Shown: in pieces, positions 1 to 8,557 of the stretch
How positions within the stretch are numbered: position 1 is the stretch's first letter
How the letters are laid out: the number at the start of each line of letters is the position of its first letter
NCBI GenBank assembly: GCA_947631975.1
Contig: CANRNM010000003.1
Location: forward strand, 1-46,734
Direction of reading: 5' to 3'
DNA from: an uncultured Clostridia bacterium
GTDB lineage: Bacteria; Bacillota; Clostridia; Lachnospirales; CAG-274
Length of the DNA: 46,734 nt
The notes under the pieces: model-generated
What the model saw: the letters and a program-made list of their open reading frames with translations, nothing else
Database searches by the model: none
What the model was told of the DNA's origin: nothing
Translations under genes and position numbers: made by a program

Positions 1-95
1 AATCCGACGATGCCGTAAGGCATCGCTTTCCCGAAGGGAAAGTTCTGATACCCGAAGGGCGACTGAAGGGTAAAAAATATTTTATCGACACGCAG
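1..95 (-). mobile_element. Terminator-associated non-coding element, copy C (cut by window edge)
   Basis: Read on the minus strand, the sequence directly after the mocA terminator hairpin begins GCGTGTCGATAAAATA, then runs into a CCCTTCAGTCGCCC block and three nested hairpins. The same block in the same order occurs at 24419-24520 on the plus strand, again directly after a terminator. The other end lies left of the window. It has no coding capacity. Insertion by mobility is inferred from the repeated arrangement at three sites. Confidence 0.7.
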
Positions 96-119
96 AAACA
101 CCCCTTATCGGGGGTGTTT
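96..119 (-). terminator. Intrinsic terminator of the xdh operon (element-proximal copy)
   Basis: A 9-bp stem (AAACACCCC paired with GGGGTGTTT) follows the mocA stop codon on the minus strand. The expected U-tract is poor (TTTCTGCG), because the repeat element begins right after the stem. The intact sites 4920-5221 and 24393-24898 suggest that a second copy with a good T-tract lies beyond the left edge. Confidence 0.7.
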
Positions 120-689
120 TTATATTTGCTCGTCTATGTCCGTCAGCTCCCTGTCGGCTATGGGAACTAGAACGGCATCGTCGATATGCCTTTTTATTAT
201 GCTCTTGCCTCCCCTGTCGCCCTTGAGCTTCATAAGCTCCGCTCTGTAGGCAGGCGAAAACACCGCGGGGTTTGATATATTGCCAGCGCTGTCTTTAAAG
301 CAGGCAATACCGCGCTTTGAGGATATATATTCCCTCACAAGCTCTATGAGGCTTTCGGGGCGCATATAGGGCATGTCACACACCATAAAAAGAATCGAGT
401 TACCGCTCGTAGAGCTCTGCACGCCTATTCTAAGCGAGGCGGAGATGCCCTCCGAGCTTTGGGGATTGTATATGTATTCCGCGCCCTTTTCAAGGCATAT
501 TTTTTTTATTTCGTCATAGCGCGATACGGCTTTCACGCCGTCTATATGCTCGGGAAGGCTTTTTTTGAGGGCAAGCGCGTTGTCAAGAGCAATGCCGAAA
601 AGCGTCCTGCCCTCAAAGCCGTAAATGAGCTTGTTTTCTCCGAAGCGTCTGCCATAGCCCGACGCCGTAAGAATTATGTCGATCTTCAT
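120..689 (-). CDS. mocA: MobA/MocA-like nucleotidyltransferase of a molybdenum hydroxylase cluster
   Basis: The 189-residue protein has a GT-A nucleotidyltransferase fold. The N-terminal nucleotide-binding loop is LTASGYGRRFGENKL, a variant of the family's LAAGxSxRFGxxK, and the acidic metal-binding motif is VCDMP. Family members transfer CMP to molybdopterin to make the cytosine dinucleotide form used by xanthine-dehydrogenase-type enzymes. Some members in selenium clusters (YgfJ family) have no tested activity. The start overlaps the xdhA stop by four bases, so the gene is translationally coupled as the last gene of the xdh operon. The cytidylyl specificity is inferred from family and neighbours. 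Confidence 0.85.
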   Translation of the reverse strand: MKIDIILTASGYGRRFGENKLIYGFEGRTLFGIALDNALALKKSLPEHIDGVKAVSRYDEIKKICLEKGAEYIYNPQSSEGISASLRIGVQSSTSGNSILFMVCDMPYMRPESLIELVREYISSKRGIACFKDSAGNISNPAVFSPAYRAELMKLKGDRGGKSIIKRHIDDAVLVPIADRELTDIDEQI

Positions 690-2974
690 TTCTTTTTCAT
701 TCCGTTGTATATCTTTTCGGGCGTTATGGGAAGCTCCCTTATCCTTACGCCCACGGCGTTGTACACTGCGTTTGCTATTGCGGGAGGCGGAGTGTTTATG
801 ACTATCTCGCCTATAGACTTTGCGCCGAAGGGTCCCGTAGGCTCGTAGCTCGGCTCAAATTCCACCTGTATGTCGCATATGTCCTGCCTTGTGGGTATCT
901 TGTACTGCATGAGGGAGTTGCTGAGCGTTCCGCCCTTTTCGTTGTATACCACATCTTCATAGAGCGCCATGCCTATGCCCTGAACAAGTCCGCCCTCCGT
1001 CTGTATTCTGGCAAGGTTGGGATTTATGACTGTTCCGCAGTCCACCACCGCCTTGTAGTTTATAAGCTCCGTCTTGCCCGTTTCCTTGTCCACCTCTACC
1101 TCTGCCATGCCCACCATGAACGGGGGCGGAGATATGGGCGAGGAATGGCTTTCCGTAGCGCAGAGAGCTTCTGCGTCGTTGTTGTTCTGCGAGCTGTAGG
1201 CGATGTCCTTTAGAGATATTTTTTTGTTATTTTTTGTGTTTATTATCTCCCTGCCGTTAAATTCCATATCCTCCTCGCCGCACTCAAGGAAGGGCTTGGC
1301 ATAATGCTTGAGCTTGGCTATGAGCGTCTCGCAGGTCTTTACGACAGCCATACCCGTTATATAAGTGGTGCTTGAAGCATAAGAGCCCGAATCATAGGGC
1401 GATGAATCCGTGTCCACTCCGTGGACTATTATGTCGTCCACATCGCAGCAGAGGCAGTCCGCAGCCATCTGCGCAAGTATGGTGTCGCAGCCCGTGCCCA
1501 TATCCGACGCGCCTATAAGAAGCGTATAGAAGCCGTCGTCGTTTACTCTCAATGTAACGGAGCCAGTGTCAAGAGAGGATATGCAGGAGCCCTGCATTGC
1601 CATAGCCATGCCCACAGCCCTTATTTTTCCGTTGCCCATATCCTTGGAGGGGTATTTGCTGTCCCAGTCCATGAGCTCTCTTGCTCGCTCCAGACATCTG
1701 TCCAGAGCGCAGCTGTTGGCAGGCTCTCCGTAATATGCGTACATGGTGTCGCCCTCGCGCACCATATTTTTTTCTCTTATCTTTATGGGGTCTATATTCA
1801 GCATATGCGCAAGCTCGTCGATTGCCGACTCCATGGCGAACATACCCTGCGGAGCGCCGTAGCCTCTGTATGCTCCCGCCGCCATATAGTTGGTGTAGAC
1901 CACGTCATACACAAAGCGGTACGCCTCCGCCCTGTTGTAGAGCGGTATGCTCTTGTGTCCGCTTAGACCCACCGTCGTGGGACCATGCTCGCCGAAGGCT
2001 CCCGAGTTGGAGAGAGTGTACATGTCTATGGCTTTTATGGTGCCGTCGCGCATAGCGCCTATTTTGAGCTTTATCTCCATCTCGTGGCGGGGCGATGAAG
2101 CCGTCTGGCTCTCCTGCCTTGTGTATATCATCTTGGCTTTTTTGCCCGTTTTGTATGTTACAAAGGCGGGATACATCTCCATTACAGCCGTCTGCTTTGC
2201 GCCGAAGCCTCCGCCTATTCTCGGCTTTATTACCCTTATTTTTGACTTGGGTATACAAAGCGCGTTTGAAAGTATGCGCCTCACATGGAAGGGTATCTGC
2301 GTGGAGGTAACAACATTCAGCCTGCCGTATGTGTCCATGTACGAATACGCTCTGAAGGTCTCCATCATAGCCTGCTGATTTGCCTGTGTGTGATATGTGT
2401 TTTCAAAAACAACGTCGCTTTCGGCAAAGGCTTTTTCAAGGTCGCCGTGCTCCGAGGTCTCGCTTGCGCAGAGGTTTCTCTTGTTGTCCGCGCCCACGGG
2501 ACAGAGCGAGCGCCAGTTGTCCTCGGGGTGCACCAAAATTTCGTTGTCCTTAGCCCTTCTGAAATCCAGAAGAGGCTCAAGCACATTGTATTTTACCTTT
2601 ATGAGCTTGAGCGCCCTGTCCACCGCTTTTTCGCTCTCGCCTGCGACTATAGCCACGGCGTCGTCCACAAAGCGCACTCTCTTGTCAAGTATAAGCCTGT
2701 CGTAGGGGCTCGCCTCGGGATAGGTCTGTCCCGCTATGCTGAAACGCTCGTTGGGAACGTCCTTATATGTAAACACAGCCTCTATGCCCGGCACCTTCAT
2801 GGCTGCGGATATGTCTATATCCTCTATGAGAGCGTGGGCGTGAGGACTTCTTAAAAGCTTCACCGTAAGGCAGTCCGCGGGCGCAAGGTCATCGGTGTAC
2901 ACGGGCTTGCCCGTTACCAGCGCCATGGCGTCCTTTTTTCTGACAGGTCTGTTTACATTCTTATATTCACTCAT
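686..2974 (-). CDS. xdhA: Xanthine dehydrogenase family molybdopterin-binding subunit
   Basis: This 762-residue catalytic subunit would hydroxylate a purine or related heterocycle at the Mo centre. It has an N-terminal aldehyde-oxidase hammerhead domain (about 15-130) and the Mo-binding domains after it. Visible cofactor motifs are IGGGFGAKQ (253-261), AYRGYGAPQ (368-376) and GAKSIGE, whose E723 matches the catalytic glutamate of the family. The Fe-S and FAD subunits are separate genes directly upstream, and the start overlaps xdhC by eight bases. With selD, yqeB and yqeC nearby, this is most likely a selenium-dependent molybdenum hydroxylase, in which the selenium is a labile ligand rather than selenocysteine. 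Xanthine is the likeliest substrate, given the purine permease and xpt. Other N-heterocycles are possible. Confidence 0.92.
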   Translation of the reverse strand: MSEYKNVNRPVRKKDAMALVTGKPVYTDDLAPADCLTVKLLRSPHAHALIEDIDISAAMKVPGIEAVFTYKDVPNERFSIAGQTYPEASPYDRLILDKRVRFVDDAVAIVAGESEKAVDRALKLIKVKYNVLEPLLDFRRAKDNEILVHPEDNWRSLCPVGADNKRNLCASETSEHGDLEKAFAESDVVFENTYHTQANQQAMMETFRAYSYMDTYGRLNVVTSTQIPFHVRRILSNALCIPKSKIRVIKPRIGGGFGAKQTAVMEMYPAFVTYKTGKKAKMIYTRQESQTASSPRHEMEIKLKIGAMRDGTIKAIDMYTLSNSGAFGEHGPTTVGLSGHKSIPLYNRAEAYRFVYDVVYTNYMAAGAYRGYGAPQGMFAMESAIDELAHMLNIDPIKIREKNMVREGDTMYAYYGEPANSCALDRCLERARELMDWDSKYPSKDMGNGKIRAVGMAMAMQGSCISSLDTGSVTLRVNDDGFYTLLIGASDMGTGCDTILAQMAADCLCCDVDDIIVHGVDTDSSPYDSGSYASSTTYITGMAVVKTCETLIAKLKHYAKPFLECGEEDMEFNGREIINTKNNKKISLKDIAYSSQNNNDAEALCATESHSSPISPPPFMVGMAEVEVDKETGKTELINYKAVVDCGTVINPNLARIQTEGGLVQGIGMALYEDVVYNEKGGTLSNSLMQYKIPTRQDICDIQVEFEPSYEPTGPFGAKSIGEIVINTPPPAIANAVYNAVGVRIRELPITPEKIYNGMKKK

Positions 2975-3437
2975 TGCCTGCCTCTCCTTTCACAGACTTC
3001 AAATAATTTTTTATGGCTCTCAGCTGTCCCACATAGCCCGTGCAGCGGCAGAGATTGCCCGCGAGATATTCCTTTATTTCCTCCTCCGTGGGGTTCTTCA
3101 GCTCTCTTTTCATAGCCAGCACATTCATTATAAATCCGCTGTTGCAGAAACCGCACTGCTCCGCGCCCTCGTCCGCAAGAAAGGCGCCGAACTCCTCCGC
3201 CTCGCTCTGAAGTCCCTCCAGAGTGGTGATATGCTTGCCGTCGGCGCGCATGAGGGGGAGGGTGCATGAGAGTATGGGCTTGCCCTCGAGCCACACCGTG
3301 CAGAGCCCGCAGTTTGAGGTCTCGCAGCCTCTTTTTACGCTGTAGCAGCCCTTGCTCCTTAAGTATTCGAGCATGGGCGTATCGGGCTCCACGCTGTCCT
3401 TTATAAGCTTTCCGTTTATCCACAGTTTAATGTCCAT
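2967..3437 (-). CDS. xdhC: Xanthine dehydrogenase family 2Fe-2S subunit
   Basis: The 156-residue iron-sulfur subunit passes electrons from the Mo centre to FAD. The N-terminal ferredoxin-like cluster ligands are C38, C43, C46 and C58 (motif RGCETSNCGLCTVW). The C-terminal helical domain carries the second cluster: C95 and C98 in QCGFCNSGF, and C130 and C132 in GNLCRCTGY. The length is typical. It sits between the FAD subunit, four bases upstream, and the Mo subunit, which it overlaps. The usual GFCTPG is GFCNSG here, a mild variation that keeps both cysteines. Confidence 0.93.
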   Translation of the reverse strand: MDIKLWINGKLIKDSVEPDTPMLEYLRSKGCYSVKRGCETSNCGLCTVWLEGKPILSCTLPLMRADGKHITTLEGLQSEAEEFGAFLADEGAEQCGFCNSGFIMNVLAMKRELKNPTEEEIKEYLAGNLCRCTGYVGQLRAIKNYLKSVKGEAGNE

Positions 3438-3441
3438 AGGC

Positions 3442-4251
3442 TCACCCCTTATCCAAAATTGACGCTACGGTGCGCCTTGCAAGCACCTCGGCAATGTGCC
3501 TTCTGTAGTCTGCGCTTGCTCTTAGATTGCTTTCGTATGCATATTGCGAGCTTATCCAAAGAGCGTAAGCGTCTACTGCCCTTTCGGCTTCCTCGTAAGA
3601 CAGTGAAAATATATCCTTTAATATGCTTTCGTCATCCCGCCTAAGCTCCGCCCTTGAGGGTCTTGCGCCTATAGCCGAAAATGCGCCGTCCTCCCTGAAG
3701 GCGTGGGCAAATGTAAGCACGGGGAAATCCGTCTGCTGATTTCTGAAGGACGAATATGCCATTTTAAGCGGAGTTTTTTTGACTATTATATTTACGAGTA
3801 TATCGTTGTCGTAGGGCAGCTTGGCAAATTCATGAAGAGGTATCACGCCTCCCTTGTAGAGCTCGGCGAAGCTATCCATCACCATAAACACCGTGAGCAC
3901 GTCCGAAAAGCCGAAGCGTCCGAAAATGCTTCCGCCCACGGTAACCGTATTTCTAAACTGCGTGCCCACTATGTGCCTCACGCTTTCCTTTACGGCGCCG
4001 TTTGTGTATGCGTTGAGCCCTTCGTGCTTTTCTATGTCCCTAAGCGTAACCATTGCGCCTATTGTAAAGCTCTCGTCGGTCTCCGTTATTTTGTCAAGAC
4101 CCAGCCTTGATATGTCTATAACGCTGCCCCACTGCCTGTTTCCAAGCTTGAGCCAGCCGTTTCCGCCGACTATTGCCGCGCTTTTTTTGCTGTTGAGTTC
4201 ATAAGCCTCACCGAGGCTTTCGGCAAATATATATTCATTGCATCTCAGCAT
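3442..4251 (-). CDS. xdhB: Xanthine dehydrogenase family FAD-binding subunit
   Basis: The 269-residue flavoprotein subunit is slightly shorter than the usual 280-300. The FAD pyrophosphate loop AIVGGNGWLKLG (about 26-37) replaces the common AGGTDL. The second FAD motif is TVTVGGSIFGRFGFSD, followed by the CO-dehydrogenase-type C-terminal domain. It is the first gene of the xdhB-xdhC-xdhA-mocA operon and has a GGAAGGG ribosome-binding site. Gene names follow the E. coli convention, where A is Mo, B is FAD and C is Fe-S. Confidence 0.9.
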   Translation of the reverse strand: MLRCNEYIFAESLGEAYELNSKKSAAIVGGNGWLKLGNRQWGSVIDISRLGLDKITETDESFTIGAMVTLRDIEKHEGLNAYTNGAVKESVRHIVGTQFRNTVTVGGSIFGRFGFSDVLTVFMVMDSFAELYKGGVIPLHEFAKLPYDNDILVNIIVKKTPLKMAYSSFRNQQTDFPVLTFAHAFREDGAFSAIGARPSRAELRRDDESILKDIFSLSYEEAERAVDAYALWISSQYAYESNLRASADYRRHIAEVLARRTVASILDKG

Positions 4252-4289
4252 AACCCTTCCTGCCTTTCAATTTCATATATTACTCTTTA

Positions 4290-4318
4290 ATTTTACAATA
4301 AAATCAAAAATAATACAA
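4290..4318 (-). promoter_or_regulatory. Candidate promoter for xdhB operon
   Basis: On the minus strand TTGTAT is followed after 17 bases by TAAAAT, about 40 bases before the xdhB start. The match is moderate and the region is AT-rich, so chance cannot be excluded. Confidence 0.4.
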
Positions 4319-4334
4319 CAGAAATTGCAAAAGC

Positions 4335-4574
4335 TTATGCGTTATCCTCCATAATGCTGTCAAAATGCGTGGGAAATACCCTGTTTCTGCACACTATGTC
4401 GTATATTCTTTGGGCTCTTTCGCCGTCGTTTATAATTTTGCTCCTGCAAAATTCCTCAACGCTTCCGTTATCCTCCAGCACTCCCGCAATAAAATATTCC
4501 TTCTCCTCTTTTACCATCATTATGTAGAGTGTAAACCTGTCCGCCCGCAATACGGACGCTCTTTTGACCGTCAT
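4335..4574 (-). CDS. DUF6514-like small protein
   Basis: This 79-residue protein of unknown function resembles the small DUF6514 family of Clostridia: an N-terminal strand-rich half containing YFIAGVLEDNGS, then a short helical segment ending in a C-terminal FDSIMED. It has no signal peptide or membrane segment. An AAAGGAGG ribosome-binding site lies eight bases before the start, and a clear promoter lies upstream. It is encoded between the permease and the xdh operon on the same strand, but nothing in the sequence ties it to purine metabolism. Confidence 0.75.
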   Translation of the reverse strand: MTVKRASVLRADRFTLYIMMVKEEKEYFIAGVLEDNGSVEEFCRSKIINDGERAQRIYDIVCRNRVFPTHFDSIMEDNA

Positions 4575-4600
4575 TGTTTTTGCCTCCTTTTTTATAATGT

Positions 4601-4629
4601 ATTATAACAAAACAAGCACAAAAAGGCAA
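4601..4629 (-). promoter_or_regulatory. Promoter of the DUF6514-like gene
   Basis: TTGCCT, a 17-base spacer and TATAAT lie on the minus strand about 27 bases before the start codon. Confidence 0.6.
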
Positions 4630-4919
4630 TATTAAAATATAACAAAAAGTACTATATATAGTGCCGTTCCAAATTAAACAACACTAAATATGCCGTTTTT
4701 GGGATATAAATTTTTTAAAAAAATTTTTATTTATTTTACATTTGAAGCCTTGGCTCAAAAAATAAATACCGAGCTTGATTTTTTTGCGATATGCCAAAAT
4801 AGGCATAAAACTTGTACAAACCGTTTGCCGTGCATAAAAAATACAGCGGTCAAAAAATTTTAATTTATAAAGCAGGTTTAGATTTTAAGCACAAAAAGTA
4901 TTGTAAAAAATGCACAAAA
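4630..4919. other. AT-rich intergenic stretch with no gene seen
   Basis: This very AT-rich stretch lies between the DUF6514 promoter and the outer terminator copy. It has only short open frames without ribosome-binding sites. No structure beyond poly-A/T runs was recognised. Confidence 0.6.
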
Positions 4920-4946
4920 AAAGACGCCGTCAAAATGACGGCGCCT
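4920..4946 (-). terminator. Permease terminator, distal copy with intact T-tract
   Basis: Read on the minus strand this is a GGCGCCGTC...GACGGCGTC stem followed by seven T. It is a base-for-base repeat of 5195-5221, displaced by the intervening element. It is probably the original 3' half of the permease terminator. Confidence 0.8.
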
Positions 4947-5194
4947 CAGACTGTCGAAAAAGTATTTATAAAAAATTTTTCTATAACTGTCTCTTAGATT
5001 TAGCGGAATAAAGAACGACATAAAAGGCTCCCTCCGGGAGGGAGCTGTCGCCCGTAGGGCGACTGAGGGAGAATGCGCAACTAACAATATTATACTCCTT
5101 CCACCGCCTTCGGCGGTCCCCCTCCCTCGGTGAGGGAGGCTTACCTAGCATTCACAGAACAACTGAAGGATCAAAAAGCATTTTATCGACACGC
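4947..5194 (-). mobile_element. Terminator-associated non-coding element, copy A (complete)
   Basis: This 248-bp non-coding element is flanked by two identical 27-bp copies of the permease terminator hairpin. Read on the minus strand it opens with GCGTGTCGATAAAATG and closes with ACTTTTTCGACAGTCTG. These are the ends found on the unrelated-length copy B at 24419-24869. The interior is a chain of hairpins: CCTCCCTCACCGAGGGAGG, GCCGAAGGC inside GGGGGACC...GGTGGAAGG, GTCGCCCTACGGGCGAC and CTCCCTCCCGGAGGGAG. No frame has a credible start. It is probably a non-autonomous mobile element whose mobilising enzyme is encoded elsewhere. Confidence 0.75.
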
Positions 5195-5221
5195 AAAGAC
5201 GCCGTCAAAATGACGGCGCCT
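5195..5221 (-). terminator. Permease terminator, proximal copy
   Basis: The same hairpin as 4920-4946, 15 bases after the permease stop. Its T-tract is cut to TTT by the start of the element (TTTGCGTG). Confidence 0.8.
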
Positions 5222-5235
5222 TTATTATATTTGCT

Positions 5236-6672
5236 TTATGCCTTTGCTTCTTCCTTATTTTCCTTGGGTTTATCCTGCGGAAGTATGATGTTGAGCGCTA
5301 TTGCCACAACTGCTGCGGGAACTATGCCCGAGCCGCCGAATATGAGCGATATAGCCTCGGGAAGCTTGGCAAGAGCCGCAGAGTTTGCGCCGAGTCCGTA
5401 GCCAAGACCGAGAGCAACTGAAATTATGGTTATGCTTCTTGCCGTAACGGGATTCTTTGTAACGAGCTGAATACCGCTGACAACTATAGAAGAAAACATA
5501 ATTACGGCTGCGCCGCCGAGTACGGGCTGGGGCATAATTGAAACTATAGCCGCAAGCTTGGGGAACAGACCGCAGAGAATGAGGAATATTGCGCCCATTG
5601 AAAGCGTGAAGAGATTTACGACCTTAGTTATTCCCACAAGACCTACGTTCTGGCTGAAGGAAGTGTTGGGAAGCACGCCGAATATGGCTGCAAATGACGA
5701 GCCTAAGCCGTCGCACATAACGCCGCCCGAAAGCTCCTTGTCGCTTGCCTCTCTGCCGAGACCGCCTTCGGTTATGCCGGATATGTCGCCGACCGTCTCA
5801 ACAGCCGTAACAATGAACATTATAAGCATGGGAAGTATTGCCTTTGCGGAAAATACAAAGCCCAGAACCTCGCCTGCGGAATCCTTTAAAAGATACATGG
5901 GTCTGGGAACGGAGAACCATGCGGCGTCTCTTACCTTTGCCCAGTTCAAAACCCATGCCTTTGCAACCTCGTTGCCCGTTTCGGGGTCTACCACAGTGGT
6001 GGGAAGTATCTGCGACATGATTATAACCAATATGTAGCCCGCTATTATGCCGAAAAGTATGGAGGATGCGCTTAACATACCCTTTGTGCCGTGCTTAAGA
6101 GCTATTATTACAATGAGCACTACCATACCTACAAAGAGGTTTTCAAGCGAAGCGTAATCCACTGCGCCGCTGCCTCCCGCAAATGAAGCAACGCCCACCG
6201 CTATGAGCGAAAGACCTATCGAAAGAACCACGGTACCCGTTACAACTGCCGGGAAGAACCTTCTGAGAGGCTTTAAGAAGCTTCCGAGTATGGTCTCAAA
6301 TATACCGCCTAAGAACGAGGCAGCCATGAGCGCGCCGTATGCCGCAACTCCGCCGCCCATAACGCTTGCTATGCTGGAGCTTACGCCTATGAAGCCCGAG
6401 CTTGTACCCATTATTATGGGGAGCCTTGCGCCAACGGGACCTATGGTGAAAAGCTGTACCAGAGTAACTATACCCGCAACGAGCATGGCGTTCTGCAAAA
6501 GCGCTATCTGAAGCTCCGAGCCCGAGCCCAGACCGCAGGCGCCCGTTATGATAAGAAGCGGGGTAAGGTTGCCCACAAACATTGCCATTACATGCTGCAA
6601 TCCAAGAGGTATAGCCTCTCTTAAAGGCACCTTGCCTTCCAGTTGGTAAACACTTGTGTATTCCTTTGACAT
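5236..6672 (-). CDS. NCS2 family xanthine/uracil permease
   Basis: This 478-residue membrane protein of the nucleobase-ascorbate transporter family has about 12-14 hydrophobic segments. It shows the conserved TM1 histidine motif GLQHVMAMFVGN and the NAT signature SQNVGLVGITKV. A Q-N pair at the start of that signature is typical of xanthine and urate transporters. It would bring purines into the cell by cation symport to feed the xdh enzyme and xpt. It has its own promoter and terminator. Both neighbours belong to the molybdenum hydroxylase system, which supports xanthine over uracil, but specificity is inferred. Confidence 0.9.
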   Translation of the reverse strand: MSKEYTSVYQLEGKVPLREAIPLGLQHVMAMFVGNLTPLLIITGACGLGSGSELQIALLQNAMLVAGIVTLVQLFTIGPVGARLPIIMGTSSGFIGVSSSIASVMGGGVAAYGALMAASFLGGIFETILGSFLKPLRRFFPAVVTGTVVLSIGLSLIAVGVASFAGGSGAVDYASLENLFVGMVVLIVIIALKHGTKGMLSASSILFGIIAGYILVIIMSQILPTTVVDPETGNEVAKAWVLNWAKVRDAAWFSVPRPMYLLKDSAGEVLGFVFSAKAILPMLIMFIVTAVETVGDISGITEGGLGREASDKELSGGVMCDGLGSSFAAIFGVLPNTSFSQNVGLVGITKVVNLFTLSMGAIFLILCGLFPKLAAIVSIMPQPVLGGAAVIMFSSIVVSGIQLVTKNPVTARSITIISVALGLGYGLGANSAALAKLPEAISLIFGGSGIVPAAVVAIALNIILPQDKPKENKEEAKA

Positions 6673-6713
6673 TTTTCTTCTCCTTTTCTTTAGATTTTAA
6701 TAATACATATGAT

Positions 6714-6742
6714 ATTATACTATTTTTGACTTTTTTTGTAAA
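6714..6742 (-). promoter_or_regulatory. Permease promoter
   Basis: TTTACA, a 17-base spacer and TATAAT lie about 42 bases before the permease start. No purine riboswitch-like structure fits in the short leader. Confidence 0.65.
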
Positions 6743-6790
6743 CCGAAAAATTAAGAAAAATGTAATATTTTTTTAAATTTTATTTTAATT

Positions 6791-7753
6791 TTAACTGTCA
6801 TATCTCTTTTCTATAAGCTGCGCCGTTATGCTCACGGCTATTTCCGCAGGCGTTCTGCTCACTATGTCTATTCCCGCAGGGCATATTATTCTTTTTATAT
6901 CCTCATCGCTATAGCCCGCTTTTTTGAGATATTCCCTCGAAAACTCCGCTTTTTTACGGCTTCCCAGCATACCTATATAGCGCGCGGGAGTTTTAAGTGC
7001 GAAAATTTCCGCCTCCATGTCGTATTTGTGCCCCCTCGTCATTATGAGTATATAGTCCTTTTCGCCTATTGACGGTATGTTGTCAAGGCGCTTATAGTCG
7101 GTCTCTATCACCTCGTCAGCCGTTGAAAACGCGTCGCCTTCAAGAAGCTCCCTTCTGTCGTCTATGACTATATATCTCAAGCCCAGACGTTCAAGTATGA
7201 ATGCGCACTCCGAGGCGACATGCCCCGAGCCGAATATGAACACCCTGCCCTCGTCGCAGAAGGTGTCATAATAATATTTTCTGCCTTCGGCTTCGATAGT
7301 GCCGTTTTTGCCGCCGCAGTCCATGTCCTCGCATATTTTTATGTCGCCTCTGTCCATGGGCAGGAGCAGAGAATATTTTTCTCGGTTCTTTTCATTTTCC
7401 TCCGCTTTTTCAAAGAGCCTTTCGTTTTTTTCGCATGGCGCAACAACGCAGTAAAGTAGCTCCGCCTTGCCTCCGCACACCATAGAGAGGTCGCCGCCGA
7501 GGTCGTAATTTTTTAAAAGAACTTCGTTATTCTCCTTGCCGTCGTGAGAAGAAATGAGAGCCTTTGCGGTTTTTATGGCTGTGTTTTCTATAGCTCCCCC
7601 GCCCACCGTGCCGTATATACTGCCGTCAGAATCGACAAGCATATACGCTCCGCGCTTCACGGGCGACGAGCCCTCGGAGGAAACGGCGCAGACTATCGCC
7701 GCAGGTCTGCCCGTTTTTATATGCTCTTTTATTTTTTCATACATTTCTTTCAT
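6791..7753 (-). CDS. XdhC/CoxI family maturation factor
   Basis: This 320-residue accessory protein is not the Fe-S subunit despite the family name. The N-terminal XdhC/CoxI domain has SSEGSSPVKRGA and GTVGGGAIE. The C-terminal Rossmann domain has VFIFGSGHVASE (about 171-182) and MLGSRKKAEF. Characterised homologues bind molybdopterin cofactor, support its sulfuration and insert it into xanthine dehydrogenase. Here it would handle the selenium-containing form. It is the last gene of the selenium operon, and its start overlaps yqeB by 17 bases. Confidence 0.88.
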   Translation of the reverse strand: MKEMYEKIKEHIKTGRPAAIVCAVSSEGSSPVKRGAYMLVDSDGSIYGTVGGGAIENTAIKTAKALISSHDGKENNEVLLKNYDLGGDLSMVCGGKAELLYCVVAPCEKNERLFEKAEENEKNREKYSLLLPMDRGDIKICEDMDCGGKNGTIEAEGRKYYYDTFCDEGRVFIFGSGHVASECAFILERLGLRYIVIDDRRELLEGDAFSTADEVIETDYKRLDNIPSIGEKDYILIMTRGHKYDMEAEIFALKTPARYIGMLGSRKKAEFSREYLKKAGYSDEDIKRIICPAGIDIVSRTPAEIAVSITAQLIEKRYDS

Positions 7754-8546
7754 TGTTTATCTCCCTGCACACAAGCTCCAGAACGCTCCCCGCTATACAC
7801 CTTGCCTTGTCGGATATGGTGAAGCAATTTTCATATTCCCTGGGGCGGGGGTCTATATCCGCAATTTTGAAGCCCTCGTTTACGGCATAGCCGTCCCTTA
7901 TCATTCCCCTTATTATGCCGTCTATGGAGGCATAGACGGGCGAAGCGTCTATATGGGCTATAACATCGCCCTTTTTAACGCCGTCGCCTATGCTTTTTTC
8001 GGATTTGAATATTCCCTTTTCCTTGGAATATATCACCCTGTCGGCAGTGTGCCCCGCTATATTTCCGGGCACTCCCGTGTTAGGCAGAGCGCCGCCTTTT
8101 TCTATTATCCTGCCTAAATTATGCCCTCTCATTGTTTCTATCACGAAGTGGGCGTCCTTTCCCGCCGTAAAGCCTGGTCCAAGCGCTATGACAAGGGGAG
8201 CCATGTCTATAGATGTGCCTATATTTTTCTTGGCTATCACGGCGTCCACAAGAGCGCGGGGCTTTATTTTTTTTATGCTTTCGCCCTTTTTGTCGGGTAT
8301 GACGGGCACAAAGCCTTTTGATATCATTTCAAGAGCCTCTTCGGCATTTTCCGCCTTTATAGCCGTAACGCCCTCTACGGTCTTTCTGCCGTCGTATACA
8401 GCCTCGCAGAAGGACACCTGCCGTCTTATGGCTGAGGGTCTTTCGCTTTCAAGCGCAATAACGGGGAAGCCTGCCGAAAACAGGCGGTGAATACTGCCCG
8501 TGGCAATGTCTCCCCCGCCTCTTACTATAATTATATTGTTATTCAT
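7737..8546 (-). CDS. yqeB: YqeB/EF2563 family selenium-dependent molybdenum hydroxylase protein
   Basis: The 269-residue protein begins IIIVRGGGDIATGSIHRL, a glycine-rich Rossmann-like start typical of this family. Central segments include IDMAPLVIALGPGF and PGNIAGHTADRV. The family was defined by its co-occurrence with SelD and molybdenum hydroxylases in genomes that do not use selenocysteine. Its biochemical step is unknown; selenium insertion into the Mo cofactor is the usual proposal. An AGGAGATG ribosome-binding site supports the start. Confidence 0.88.
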   Translation of the reverse strand: MNNNIIIVRGGGDIATGSIHRLFSAGFPVIALESERPSAIRRQVSFCEAVYDGRKTVEGVTAIKAENAEEALEMISKGFVPVIPDKKGESIKKIKPRALVDAVIAKKNIGTSIDMAPLVIALGPGFTAGKDAHFVIETMRGHNLGRIIEKGGALPNTGVPGNIAGHTADRVIYSKEKGIFKSEKSIGDGVKKGDVIAHIDASPVYASIDGIIRGMIRDGYAVNEGFKIADIDPRPREYENCFTISDKARCIAGSVLELVCREINNERNV

Positions 8547-8557
8547 ATAAACATCTC

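Noticed and set aside
3703-4110. 135-codon plus-strand frame inside xdhB
   Set aside because: It is opposite a gene with clear FAD motifs. No independent evidence supports it.
7554-8117. 187-codon plus-strand frame spanning the xdhC-like/yqeB junction
   Set aside because: It is a shadow of two coupled minus-strand genes, with no promoter or ribosome-binding site.
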